Positions 1-9,053 of a stretch of DNA of 64,000 nt are shown one piece after another. Both the position numbers and the translations under genes were made by a program. The first letter of the stretch is position 1, and each line of letters starts with the position of its first letter. Source of the DNA: an uncultured Bacilli bacterium (lineage in GTDB: Bacteria; Bacillota_I; Bacilli_A; RF39; UBA660). The notes beneath the pieces were generated by a model that searched no databases, was not told where the DNA came from, and worked only from the letters and a program-made list of their open reading frames with translations. The DNA lies in the NCBI GenBank assembly GCA_934096075.1, contig CAKOLN010000001.1:145166-209165 (forward strand). Direction: 5' to 3'.

Positions 1-95
1 GGCATCACCATACTAATTTTATAATAAAAGAATTAAAAATTATGTAGTCTGGTGTGACCAGTTTAACTTTTTTTAATAAATTAAAATACTATTTT

Positions 96-124
96 GTAAT
101 ACTTTTTTACTTATATCATATAGT
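96..124 (+). promoter_or_regulatory. possible sigma-E-type promoter of spoIVA
   Basis: CATATAGT (117-124) resembles the -10 of mother-cell sigma-E promoters (CATACAnT). GTAATACT lies 13 bases upstream as a weak -35 candidate. spoIVA is a sigma-E gene in Bacillus. The -35 match is poor, so this is tentative. Confidence 0.35.
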
Positions 125-152
125 TTTAATGTAAAATAAAGGAGAAAAAAAT

Positions 153-1631
153 ATGGATAAAAAAGAGATACTTGGAAGTATATCCAAGAAAGGTAATGGA
201 GAAATTTATTTGGGCGTAGTTGGAGCTGTTAGAACTGGTAAATCTACATTTATAAAAAAGGTTATTGAGACTTTAGTAGTACCCAATATAACTGATGAAT
301 ATGAAAAAAAGAGATGTTTAGATGAAATACCACAAACGGCTCAGGGTAAACAGATAATGACAATTGAACCTAAATTTGTACCTTCATCTAAGACTGAAAT
401 TAAAATAGATGAAATGACTACAAGCATAAAGTTAATTGATTGTGTTGGATTTATTACACCAGAAAGTCAAGGTTATATGACTGATGATGGAAAAATGCGT
501 ATGGTTAAAACACCTTGGTTTAGTGAAGAATTAAGTTTTACTGAAGCGGCTACGATAGGTACTGAGAAAGTAATTAAAGACCATAGTACAATTGGTATAG
601 TAGTGACTACTGATGGTTCTATTGGAGAAATGAGTAGAAATAATTATGTTGAAGCAGAAGATAAAGTTATAAATGAACTTAAAAATATTAATAAACCTTT
701 TATAGTAATAATGAATACTACTCATCCAAATGATCCTGAAACACTTAGAATATGTGATGAATTAAAGAATACTCATAATGTACCTGTAATGCCTATAAGT
801 ATTATTGATATGAGAGAAGAAGATATACTTAAAATATTAAAAGAGGCTTTATATGAATTTCCTGTAGTGGATATAGAAGTAAATATTCCTGATTGGGTAA
901 CTGTTTTAAGTAAAGATAATGAAATTAAAAAGACATTTATAGATGCGATGAAGAGTAGTATACATGATGTTGATAAGTTAAGAGATATAGAAAAGATAAA
1001 TTTAAATTTTGAAGAGAATGATTATATAAGTAATGCATATATATCTAATTTAGATACTGCGAATGGAAATGTTACTATTAATTTAGAAGCTCCAAATGAA
1101 TTATATGATCAAGTACTAAAAGATATTATGGGAGTGAGTATAAATAGTAAAGCAGAACTTTTAAGAGTTTTCCAAGATTTTAAGGAAGGTAAGAGTGAGT
1201 ATGAAAGTATTAAATCTGCTCTTAAACAAGCATATACAACTGGTTATGGTATAGCTTATCCAACAGTTAATGATATGAAACTTGATACACCTGAAGTTAT
1301 TAAACAAAATGGAAGGTATGGGGTTAAACTTAAGGCTAAGGCTACAAGTATACATTTAATAAAAGTAGATGTAGAAAGTACATTTGAACCTATTATAGGA
1401 ACTGAAATGCAAAGTAAAGAATTAATAGATTCATTGATGAAAGGACAAGAAGATAATCCTAATAATATTTGGAAGAGTGAATTGTTTGGAAGAAGTTTAG
1501 AAGTAATAGTGGGTGAAGGAATTCAATCTAAACTTAATATGGTACCAGAAAATGTAAGATTTAAGTTAGGTCAAACAATAACTAAGATTGTTAATAAAGG
1601 TAGTGGAAACTTAATTGCTATAGTAATATAG
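153..1631 (+). CDS. spoIVA: stage IV sporulation protein A (spore coat morphogenetic ATPase)
   Basis: SpoIVA is the ATPase that polymerises on the outer forespore membrane as the basement layer of the spore coat and is also needed for cortex formation. The 492-residue product has a Walker A motif GAVRTGKS at residues 24-31, with the lysine at residue 30. As I recall, both the length and the lysine position match the Bacillus protein. A GTPase-like N-terminal domain continues through DCVGF and TTDGS segments, followed by the long middle domain and a C-terminal region ending at a TAG stop. The start is set by AAAGGAG eight bases upstream. It is monocistronic and followed by the HU gene. Its presence is the strongest evidence that the organism can make endospores. 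Confidence 0.95.
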   Translation: MDKKEILGSISKKGNGEIYLGVVGAVRTGKSTFIKKVIETLVVPNITDEYEKKRCLDEIPQTAQGKQIMTIEPKFVPSSKTEIKIDEMTTSIKLIDCVGFITPESQGYMTDDGKMRMVKTPWFSEELSFTEAATIGTEKVIKDHSTIGIVVTTDGSIGEMSRNNYVEAEDKVINELKNINKPFIVIMNTTHPNDPETLRICDELKNTHNVPVMPISIIDMREEDILKILKEALYEFPVVDIEVNIPDWVTVLSKDNEIKKTFIDAMKSSIHDVDKLRDIEKINLNFEENDYISNAYISNLDTANGNVTINLEAPNELYDQVLKDIMGVSINSKAELLRVFQDFKEGKSEYESIKSALKQAYTTGYGIAYPTVNDMKLDTPEVIKQNGRYGVKLKAKATSIHLIKVDVESTFEPIIGTEMQSKELIDSLMKGQEDNPNNIWKSELFGRSLEVIVGEGIQSKLNMVPENVRFKLGQTITKIVNKGSGNLIAIVI

Positions 1632-1703
1632 CAATTTTTGTATTAAAGAAAATACTAAATTAAAAATAATGTGTAAAATTCATGTAAAATTATAAAAAAA
1701 ACT

Positions 1704-1731
1704 TTGAATTATTTCTTGTATATAGTACAAT
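1704..1731 (+). promoter_or_regulatory. promoter of the HU gene
   Basis: TTGAAT (1704-1709), 16-base spacer, TACAAT (1726-1731). It lies 49 bases before the HU start codon, in the gap after spoIVA. Confidence 0.7.
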
Positions 1732-1780
1732 TTAAATGTAAGCAGAATAGCTTAAAAAATAAATGACGGAGGTAAATACA

Positions 1781-2053
1781 ATGAGTAAAACTGAATTAGT
1801 TGAATTCATCGCTAGTGAAACTGGCCTAACTAAAGCTGATGCTGGAAGAGCATTAGATGCAACTTTAAAAGGAATTGAGAAAGGTTTAAAAGAAGATGGA
1901 AAAGTAACTTTCGTAGGTTTTGGTACTTTCAGTGCTAAAAAGAGAGCTGCTAGAGAAGGAATTAATCCTTTAACTAAACAACCTTTAAAAGTACCTGCTA
2001 AAGTAGTAGCAAGTTTTAAAGCTGGAAGCAAATTAAAAGATGCTTTAAACTAA
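1781..2053 (+). CDS. hup: DNA-binding protein HU
   Basis: HU is the dimeric histone-like nucleoid protein that bends DNA without sequence specificity. The 90-residue product starts MSKTELVEFIASETGL, has the alpha-helical N-terminal body, the VTFVGFGTFS strand and a basic beta arm (KKRAAREGINPLTK), and ends with the usual short C-terminal helix, so it is full length. An upstream in-frame ATG at 1763 is rejected because GACGGAGGT (1765-1773) is the ribosome binding site for the ATG at 1781. It has its own promoter and a clear terminator and is therefore a single-gene unit. Confidence 0.95.
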   Translation: MSKTELVEFIASETGLTKADAGRALDATLKGIEKGLKEDGKVTFVGFGTFSAKKRAAREGINPLTKQPLKVPAKVVASFKAGSKLKDALN

Positions 2054-2076
2054 AAGCCTAACGGCTTTTTTCTTTT
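2052..2076 (+). terminator. rho-independent terminator after HU
   Basis: AAAGCC, four-base loop TAAC, GGCTTT, then a T-rich tract. Confidence 0.85.
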
Positions 2077-2084
2077 TATATAAG

Positions 2085-2113
2085 TAGACATTCTTGTCGA
2101 ATTTTAGTATAAT
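2085..2113 (+). promoter_or_regulatory. promoter of the LCP/polysaccharide unit
   Basis: TAGACA (2085-2090), 17-base spacer, TATAAT (2108-2113), 20 bases before the LCP start codon. Likely drives the LCP gene and the polysaccharide genes that follow without a visible terminator. Confidence 0.7.
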
Positions 2114-2133
2114 TATCTCATGAGGTAATTAAG

Positions 2134-3582
2134 ATGAATAAAAAAGTTACAAAAAAAAAGAAAAAAGTTTTAAATATATTCTTTAATATTATGGGTTTAA
2201 TTTCTACAATAATAATGCTTATATTTTGTTATTGTTTATATAAATTAAATATGATTCCTACTAAATTCTTATACATAATTTATGGTGCTTTAGGTATAAT
2301 ATATTTGATTATGATACTTATTACTTTACCTCCTAAAGTAAAGGTAAGTATTAAAACATTTTGTTTAGTATTGTTTATAATATTGGGAACAATATTTGGT
2401 TTTGCAAACAAATATATATTTGATACTATGGATTTTATGAGTATACTTGATAAAGAGGTTTTTCAAAAAGAAAGATATGCAGTGATGGTTTTAAATAAGA
2501 GTGGTGTAAAATCGATTGAAGAATTAAATGGTAAAAGTATTGCTTCGTATAAAAGTTCTAATAGTGAAAAAGCAATAGAAGAATTAAATAAAAAAGTAAA
2601 AGTTGATAATAATGAATTTAGTGATGTTGAAAAAATGTTTGAAAGTTTAGAAAATGGTGAAGTTTCAGCTGTTGTTGTTAGTAGTTCGGTGGAAAAACTT
2701 TTAGACAGTGAACTTAAAGATATGAATTTAGACTTAAAAACAATTTATGAGTTTAAAATATCTATCAAGAAAGAAGATATTGTAAAAGTAGTTAATGTTA
2801 CTAATACTCCATTTAATGTTTATATAGCTGGTGGAGACGGATATGGTTCAATAGATATAACATATAATACAGATGTTAATATGATTGCTACTATAGATCC
2901 AGTTAATAGAAAAATATTATTAACTTCTATACCAAGAGATTATTGGGTTAATTTAGTGGGACAAGGACCTGATGCATATGATAAACTAACACATGCAGGA
3001 TATTATGGTATTCAAGAAAGTGTAAAAGATTTAGAGAATCTACTTGATATAGATATTAACTATTATGTTAAAGTAAATTTCTCAACAATAGAAGGAATAG
3101 TGGATGCTATTGGAGGTGTAGATGTTTATAGTGATTATGATTTTTATGAGAATGCATTTGGAATATACCATTTTGTTGAAGGAAATAATCATTTGAATGG
3201 AAAACAAGCCCTAGCATTTGCGAGAGAAAGAAAAGCATTTGGTGCAGGAGATTTACAGAGAGTTAAAGATCAACAAAAAGTGGTTGAAGCAATTATTAAT
3301 AAAATGACTTCATCAACTGCTTTAATATCTGGGTATGAAAAAATACTTAATAGTGTTAGTGAAAATTTAGACACTAATATGAGTAGCAAGGATATACAAA
3401 AATTAGTGAAGATGCAACTTAATGATATGCGAGGATGGAGTGTGGAAAGTCAAAATCCAACTGGTACTACTCGATATGGTGGAACATATACTTTTCCAAC
3501 TATGACTTTGTATTCAATGGTGCCTGATTCAGAATCATTAAATCAAACAAAATTAAAAATTAAAAAATATTTAGGTGAGTAG
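2134..3582 (+). CDS. LytR-CpsA-Psr (LCP) family cell-wall glycopolymer ligase
   Basis: LCP enzymes transfer undecaprenyl-phosphate-linked polymers such as wall teichoic acid or capsule to peptidoglycan outside the membrane. The 482-residue product has three predicted membrane helices (about 13-37, 44-64, 74-92). An extracellular segment at 105-215 looks like a small solute-binding-protein fold (KSIEELNGKSIA and VSAVVVSSS segments). The LCP domain spans about 228-395, with the DPVNRKILLTSIPRD motif and the conserved Arg-rich end ALAFARERK. The N-terminal three-helix plus binding-like arrangement is longer than the minimal one-helix LCP. TGAGGT precedes the ATG. It heads the polysaccharide cluster, suggesting it attaches that cluster's product. 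Confidence 0.9.
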   Translation: MNKKVTKKKKKVLNIFFNIMGLISTIIMLIFCYCLYKLNMIPTKFLYIIYGALGIIYLIMILITLPPKVKVSIKTFCLVLFIILGTIFGFANKYIFDTMDFMSILDKEVFQKERYAVMVLNKSGVKSIEELNGKSIASYKSSNSEKAIEELNKKVKVDNNEFSDVEKMFESLENGEVSAVVVSSSVEKLLDSELKDMNLDLKTIYEFKISIKKEDIVKVVNVTNTPFNVYIAGGDGYGSIDITYNTDVNMIATIDPVNRKILLTSIPRDYWVNLVGQGPDAYDKLTHAGYYGIQESVKDLENLLDIDINYYVKVNFSTIEGIVDAIGGVDVYSDYDFYENAFGIYHFVEGNNHLNGKQALAFARERKAFGAGDLQRVKDQQKVVEAIINKMTSSTALISGYEKILNSVSENLDTNMSSKDIQKLVKMQLNDMRGWSVESQNPTGTTRYGGTYTFPTMTLYSMVPDSESLNQTKLKIKKYLGE

Positions 3583-3598
3583 AAAAGAGGAATTTAGA

Positions 3599-4447
3599 AT
3601 GAAAAAAGCAAATAAAGAAAAAACTAAGTTTTCTGTATTAATGTCAATATATTATAAAGAAAAACCAGAGTTTTTAGATTTAGCACTTAAAAGTATAATT
3701 GTTGATCAAACACTAAAGCCTGATGAAATTATATTTGTGGAGGATGGACCTTTAACAAAAGAACTGGATGAGGTTGTTTTAAAATATGAAAAGAAATATC
3801 CAAACATATTTAAAGTTTATCCATTAGAAAAAAATGGTGGATTAGGACCTGCTTTAAATTATGGTTTGTCAAAATGTGAAAACGAATTAGTTATGAGAAT
3901 GGATACAGATGATATAAGTATGCCTACAAGATTTGAAAAGCAAATTGATTATATGAATAAACATCTTGATGTTTCTGCAGTTGGGGGTTGTATTATAGAT
4001 TTTGACAAAACACCCGAAGATTCAAAAAGATATAAAACTATGCCAATTTCGTATGATGAAGTAATTAAATATGCTAAGTTTAGAAATCCTATAAATCATG
4101 GTAGTGTATGCTTTAGAAAAAGTGATGTTTTAGAGGTTGGAAGTTACCAAGATATGTTTTATTTAGAAGATCATTATTTATGGGCAAGGATGTTAATAAA
4201 TGGTAAAAGAATCGAAAATTTACCTGATATTTTGATAGCTCTTAGAATAGGTGATGGTTTCATTGATAGGAGAGGCAACAAAAAGTATATGGTAGGCTGG
4301 AAAAAGTTACAAAATTATATGTATAAAAATAAATTTATAAATTTTTTTGAAAAAGAACGCAATTTACTAGGAATGTTTGTATTAACTCATTGTTCGAATG
4401 AATTTAGAACATTTTTATACGATAATGTTTTTAGAAAGAAAAAATAA
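3599..4447 (+). CDS. glycosyltransferase family 2 (AmsE/WfgS-like)
   Basis: A cytoplasmic GT-A sugar transferase, probably adding one sugar of the surface polysaccharide repeat unit to a lipid carrier. The 282-residue protein shows the nucleotide-sugar fold start FSVLMSIYYKE, the FVEDGP strand, the NGGLGPALNYGL helix and the metal-binding DTDD at residues 102-105. The acceptor-side segments NPINHGSVCFRK and YLEDHYLWARM are typical of the amylovoran AmsE-like subgroup. The start at 3599 is chosen because AAAAGAGG lies just upstream; an earlier in-frame start at 3575 would overlap the LCP stop. The sugar specificity cannot be read from sequence. Confidence 0.88.
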   Translation: MKKANKEKTKFSVLMSIYYKEKPEFLDLALKSIIVDQTLKPDEIIFVEDGPLTKELDEVVLKYEKKYPNIFKVYPLEKNGGLGPALNYGLSKCENELVMRMDTDDISMPTRFEKQIDYMNKHLDVSAVGGCIIDFDKTPEDSKRYKTMPISYDEVIKYAKFRNPINHGSVCFRKSDVLEVGSYQDMFYLEDHYLWARMLINGKRIENLPDILIALRIGDGFIDRRGNKKYMVGWKKLQNYMYKNKFINFFEKERNLLGMFVLTHCSNEFRTFLYDNVFRKKK

Positions 4448-4458
4448 AGGAGAAATAT

Positions 4459-5409
4459 ATGAAAAAGCCATTAATTTCTATTATTGTTCCAGTATATAAT
4501 TGTTATCACTTAATAGATAGGTTTTTAGAAAGCTTTGAGAATCAAACTTCTAAAAATTTTGAAATAGTATTTTGTGATGATTTTTCTACAGATGATACTT
4601 ACTATTTGCTAGAAAAAAAATTAAAAAATTATAAATTTAATTATAAATTATTTAAAAATCAAAAGAATGAAGGACCAGGTGTTACAAGAAATAATGCAAT
4701 GGCGAAATCTAGTGGGGATTACTTAACTTTTGTTGATCCTGATGATTTTGTAACTTTAGATTTTGTAGAAAAAATAGAAAAAATAATAAAAAAATATAAT
4801 TCTGACGCTATAATATTTGACTTTAATATTGTTAAAGATACAAAAGTATTTTTAAAGAAAAGTTTACCAGTTAGTGAAAAAAATATTTCTACAGAAATTG
4901 CAGTTGCTTTAAGTAATGGAATGTGTTGGGGAAAAGTTTTTAAAAAAGATATTATTTTTTCAAATAAAATATTGTTTCCAAATTTGATGCGAAGTGAAGA
5001 TTTGGCTTTTTCTAAAGTTGCACTAAGTAAATGCAAAAAAATATATTATTTACAAGATGCTATGTATAATTATGTTATAGTTAAGACTTCTATTATGCAT
5101 AATAAAAAAACTTTAAATATTAACAATAATATTTTGTCATTTGAATATATAGAAAATAATGTTAAATCTGATGAATCATTAGAAATGGTATTTATACGGG
5201 AATATCTTTATCTAATCACTCAAATTCTTATAACACAAAAGGAAAATACTAAAAATATTTTGAATTTTATACATGAGAGTGAAAAAAAATTTCCTGACTG
5301 GTATAAAAATAAATACATAAAATATCAGCCTATGTATATAAAAGTAATTTTGTTTTTTATAAAAGTAAAGTTTATTTTACCATTAAGATTGATATTTTTG
5401 CTTAAGTAG
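4459..5409 (+). CDS. glycosyltransferase family 2
   Basis: Second GT-A enzyme of the cluster, 316 residues. It shows ISIIVPVYN at residues 7-15, CDDFSTDDT, the NEGPGVTRNNAM segment and the DPDD metal site at 93-96. This layout matches enzymes that extend capsule, teichoic acid or exopolysaccharide units. The C-terminal 80 residues are hydrophobic and basic, suggesting membrane association. AAAGGAG precedes the ATG by seven bases, and the gene follows its neighbour by 11 bases. Donor and acceptor are unknown. Confidence 0.88.
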   Translation: MKKPLISIIVPVYNCYHLIDRFLESFENQTSKNFEIVFCDDFSTDDTYYLLEKKLKNYKFNYKLFKNQKNEGPGVTRNNAMAKSSGDYLTFVDPDDFVTLDFVEKIEKIIKKYNSDAIIFDFNIVKDTKVFLKKSLPVSEKNISTEIAVALSNGMCWGKVFKKDIIFSNKILFPNLMRSEDLAFSKVALSKCKKIYYLQDAMYNYVIVKTSIMHNKKTLNINNNILSFEYIENNVKSDESLEMVFIREYLYLITQILITQKENTKNILNFIHESEKKFPDWYKNKYIKYQPMYIKVILFFIKVKFILPLRLIFLLK

Positions 5410-5420
5410 GAGTGAAATTT

Positions 5421-6533
5421 ATGATTAAAATAGATTATCTTTCAATACTAATTTATTTTTTTTCAATATTTGTATCTATTTGCTTATATATTTATATTGA
5501 GAAAACAATTAATAAAAAAGAAATAACTGGTTTAAAAAAATTTATCTTATTGTTTTTGTCGATGATTCCGTTAATTATTTTATTTACAATAAGAAAAAAT
5601 GTCGGAACTGACTATAAGTCATATTTGGGTTATTTTAATGTTTTAAAGGCAACACCTTTTAATTATAAACTTCTAATTAATTATTTTTTAGAACCTGGAT
5701 GGGTAATTATTTCGTATATTATTATTTATCTGAAATTGCCATATACTATTTTTTTATTGATTATTTCTTTTATATTTTCTACTTTTATTATTTTGGTAGT
5801 AGATAAACTTAAGTCTAAATATTCGAAAATTTTATTTTTGGTGAGTAGTTATGTTATAATTTTTATCCCTTTTTTTAATATCACGAGACAAGAATTGGCA
5901 TCAATAATTGCTATTTATGCATTATTGTTGTTATTAGAAAAGAAAGATTTGAAATTTTTCTTGTTAATTTTGTTTGCTTCTCTTTTTCATAAAAGTGTAT
6001 TGATTACCTTAATCTTTCCTATATTTAAATTAATTGTAAAAGATAATAAAAAATTTTTATTTATTATAATATTTTTAATCTTGTCACCTTTATGGGGAAC
6101 AATACTAGGAAAATTCTTATTAAATTTGTTTGAACAATTTAATTTAACGACTGGTTATTTTAGATATAATCCAAATTTGAGTTATGGGTTTATTTTATAT
6201 ACTTTACCTTTACTTCTTTTGTTATTTTATGTTTTTATAAAGAATAATAATGTTTATAATAATTTTCAAATAAAAATTTTATCATTAATTTACTTGTTAA
6301 CTTTGCCGTTTCAAACTATAGGAAATTATATATTAATGGTTGACAGATTATCAGTATATTTTAATAACTTTCAAATAATTCTATTTCCAATATTATTAAA
6401 TTATTTAGATAAAGAATTACAAAAGAAAATATTTATATTATTAATATTATGGTATATAATATATTTTATAATTATGTATGCTTTACTTAATGCTGGAGAA
6501 GTAATGCCTTATCAAACTATACTAATCTATTAA
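5421..6533 (+). CDS. EpsG-family polysaccharide polymerase (Wzy-like)
   Basis: An integral membrane protein of 370 residues with about ten hydrophobic helices. The family signature R-x3-GTDY is present at residues 58-65 (RKNVGTDY), near the second helix. EpsG-type proteins polymerise repeat units of secreted polysaccharides on the outer face of the membrane. The ATG at 5421 has TAGGAG seven bases upstream; a GTG at 5412 lies inside that ribosome binding site and is less likely. The pairing with a flippase and GT2 enzymes supports a Wzx/Wzy-type pathway. Confidence 0.8.
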   Translation: MIKIDYLSILIYFFSIFVSICLYIYIEKTINKKEITGLKKFILLFLSMIPLIILFTIRKNVGTDYKSYLGYFNVLKATPFNYKLLINYFLEPGWVIISYIIIYLKLPYTIFLLIISFIFSTFIILVVDKLKSKYSKILFLVSSYVIIFIPFFNITRQELASIIAIYALLLLLEKKDLKFFLLILFASLFHKSVLITLIFPIFKLIVKDNKKFLFIIIFLILSPLWGTILGKFLLNLFEQFNLTTGYFRYNPNLSYGFILYTLPLLLLLFYVFIKNNNVYNNFQIKILSLIYLLTLPFQTIGNYILMVDRLSVYFNNFQIILFPILLNYLDKELQKKIFILLILWYIIYFIIMYALLNAGEVMPYQTILIY

Positions 6534-6585
6534 CTATATAATAGAATTTTGACTTTTAATTTGATAAAATAAGGATGGTGGTTAT

Positions 6586-7587
6586 ATGAACTATAAAATT
6601 GATTTTATTATTACTTGGGTTGATGGTAATGATTTAGATTGGCAAAAAGAAAAAAATAAATATGATGGAAATATGATAAATTCTGGTAATTGTAAAGAAA
6701 GATACAGAGATTGGGAACAATTAAAATATTGGTTTAGAGGGGTTGAAAAATATGCCCCATGGGTTAATAAAATATATTTTGTTACATGTGGACAAAAGCC
6801 AGAGTGGTTAAATGAAAAAAATAAAAAATTAGTTTTAATTAATCATGCTGATTATATGCCAGAAAAATATTTACCAACATTTTCGTCACATCCTATTGAA
6901 CTTAATTTTAATAAAATAAAAAACTTAAGTGAACATTTTGTATACTTTAATGATGATGTGTTTTTAATTAATAAAGTAAAACCTACAGATTTTTTTGTAA
7001 ATGGAATACCAAAAGATGATTATGTAGAAAATGTTTTAATACCTTATGGAAATGGTGATTATTTTCCTTTTATAATGATGAATAATTCAGAATTTATAAA
7101 TAAACATTTTAATAAAAGAAAAGTTATAAAAGAAAAACCATTTATGTATTTTAATTTTAAATATGGATTTTCTAATAATTTAAAAAATATATTTATGTTA
7201 TTATTTAGTAAATATTCTGGTTTTTCTGTATCACATCAGTCATCAGCTTTTCTGAAATCTACATTAGACGCTGTTTGGGAGAAAGAGTTTGATTTACTGG
7301 ATGATGTATGTAAACATAAATTTAGAACTAAAAACGATGTGAATCAATACATTTTTAAATACTGGCAATATTGTACTCATAATTTTGTACCTAGAAAGTG
7401 TTCTTTTGGAAAAAGCATGACTATAACTGATAATAATGAAAATATTGTTAAATCAATTCTTGGTAAAAAATATAAAACTTTATGTATAAATGATTCAGGA
7501 AAATTAAAAAATTTTGAATTGCAGAAAAAAATAATAAATGATACCTTTGAAAAAAAATTTCCAGAAAAAAGTTCTTTTGAAAAATAA
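6586..7587 (+). CDS. Stealth-family polysaccharide phosphotransferase
   Basis: Stealth proteins transfer sugar-1-phosphate to build phosphodiester-linked polysaccharides such as meningococcal capsule or teichoic-acid-like polymers. The 333-residue product starts with the CR1 motif IDFIITWVDGND (5-16). The CR2 block follows (RDWEQLKYWFRGVEKYAPWVNKI split over 47-69, with HFVYFNDDVF near 120). CR3-like (SHQSSAF) and CR4-like segments come later. It implies that the repeat unit contains a phosphodiester linkage, giving a charged, teichoic-acid-like surface polymer. A GGATGGTGG-type ribosome binding site precedes the ATG. Confidence 0.88.
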   Translation: MNYKIDFIITWVDGNDLDWQKEKNKYDGNMINSGNCKERYRDWEQLKYWFRGVEKYAPWVNKIYFVTCGQKPEWLNEKNKKLVLINHADYMPEKYLPTFSSHPIELNFNKIKNLSEHFVYFNDDVFLINKVKPTDFFVNGIPKDDYVENVLIPYGNGDYFPFIMMNNSEFINKHFNKRKVIKEKPFMYFNFKYGFSNNLKNIFMLLFSKYSGFSVSHQSSAFLKSTLDAVWEKEFDLLDDVCKHKFRTKNDVNQYIFKYWQYCTHNFVPRKCSFGKSMTITDNNENIVKSILGKKYKTLCINDSGKLKNFELQKKIINDTFEKKFPEKSSFEK

Positions 7588-7731
7588 GCACTTTGATACA
7601 TAGTGTTGTTATAAATTTACAATTTAATTTGTATATATTTGTTGGATAATAAATTAAAAATATAAATAGAAAGGAATTAATCAACAATAAAAATTAATTA
7701 ATAATTTTAAGGATTAATTATAAGAGAAAAA

Positions 7732-9051
7732 ATGGAAAAGCTAAAGAAAATAATTGAAAGTATTAAAAAAAATGATTTTACTAAAAAATTAGTAAAAAAT
7801 TTTTCATTTGCGGCGGTAGGTGAAGGTGGAGCATCATTTATAAATTTATTTGTTATAATTATTTTGATAAAATTAATTGGTGATGAGGGTTATGGTATTT
7901 TAACTTTATCACAATCTTATATGTTAATAATGGATACTATAATTAATTTACAATGTTGGAAAGGGGTTATTAAGTTTGGTGAAGAAAGTTATGTAAAAAA
8001 CGATTGTAACTCATTATGTGGTTATATTAAGCTAGGATCCATTCTAGATATAAGTACGGCAATAATTGGTTCTATAATTAGTTTCTTATTTGTTGGATTA
8101 ATTGGTAAGATATTTGCTTGGAGTAGTATATTAATAAATTGTGCAAGAATTTTTTCTTTAGTTATTCTATTTCATTTTTCTGGGACACCAACTGCCTTAT
8201 TAAGAATTGAAAATAAATTTAATTGGGTTTCTATACAAAAAATATCAGCTGCATTGTTAAAAATAGTTGTATTGTTAATTGTATATTTAATATATGGAAA
8301 AATTTCTATTTTAACTGGGGTAATTCTTTATTCAATTACAGATATTTTTGGTCATTTAATGTTAACATCTATGTCTTTGTATTTAATTCATAAAAAAATA
8401 GGTATTAAAAATCTTATAAAATCCAAATTACCTAAAAAGAGTAAGGAATTTGTAAAATTTACTATATGGACTACTTTGTCAGATGTAGTAGATTTGCCTG
8501 TACAATATTTTGATGTATTTATTATTTCAAAGTTGGGATTAAATATGGTTTCAGTTTTTAAATTTTTTAAACAAGTCGTTGCAATTTTATCTAAACTAAC
8601 AACTCCATTATATCAAGCAATTTTTCCTCAATTTTCTAGCTTAGTTGCTAACGACAAAAAAATTGATGGTTATAGAGTTGTAATTATTATACGAAATGTA
8701 ATTTTAAAAGTTATGATTCCTTTTTCTATTGTTATGGGGCTATCATCTCCTTTATGGCTAAAATTACTATTTAATGATTTTTATGCAGAATATTGGTATG
8801 TTTTGGCTTTATATTTACTTTTACAAAGTTTGGCACTTTCTTATACAACTATTCATCCATATTTTGTTTCTTTAGGACTAGTATATTATTCTTTTATATA
8901 TGTTCTTATATCTAATATAGTTTATGCTTGTTTAGCGATAATTTTTGTTCCACATTTAGGAATGATAGGATTAGTTTTATCTTATGGCGTACAATTTTCT
9001 TTATTAATTTATTTAAAGAATAAAAAAATAAAAGAAGTTATAGGAGTGTAG
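7732..9051 (+). CDS. polysaccharide flippase (Wzx/MATE-like)
   Basis: A 439-residue protein with 12-14 hydrophobic segments, beginning after an amphipathic N-terminus at NFSFAAVGEGGASFINLFVI. Wzx-type flippases move lipid-linked repeat units across the cytoplasmic membrane before polymerisation. It sits directly before the ATP-grasp gene (2-base gap) in the polysaccharide operon, which fits that role. The ribosome binding site is weak (AAGAGAAAA). The 144 bases upstream contain no other gene that I can recognise. Confidence 0.85.
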   Translation: MEKLKKIIESIKKNDFTKKLVKNFSFAAVGEGGASFINLFVIIILIKLIGDEGYGILTLSQSYMLIMDTIINLQCWKGVIKFGEESYVKNDCNSLCGYIKLGSILDISTAIIGSIISFLFVGLIGKIFAWSSILINCARIFSLVILFHFSGTPTALLRIENKFNWVSIQKISAALLKIVVLLIVYLIYGKISILTGVILYSITDIFGHLMLTSMSLYLIHKKIGIKNLIKSKLPKKSKEFVKFTIWTTLSDVVDLPVQYFDVFIISKLGLNMVSVFKFFKQVVAILSKLTTPLYQAIFPQFSSLVANDKKIDGYRVVIIIRNVILKVMIPFSIVMGLSSPLWLKLLFNDFYAEYWYVLALYLLLQSLALSYTTIHPYFVSLGLVYYSFIYVLISNIVYACLAIIFVPHLGMIGLVLSYGVQFSLLIYLKNKKIKEVIGV

Positions 9052-9053
9052 TT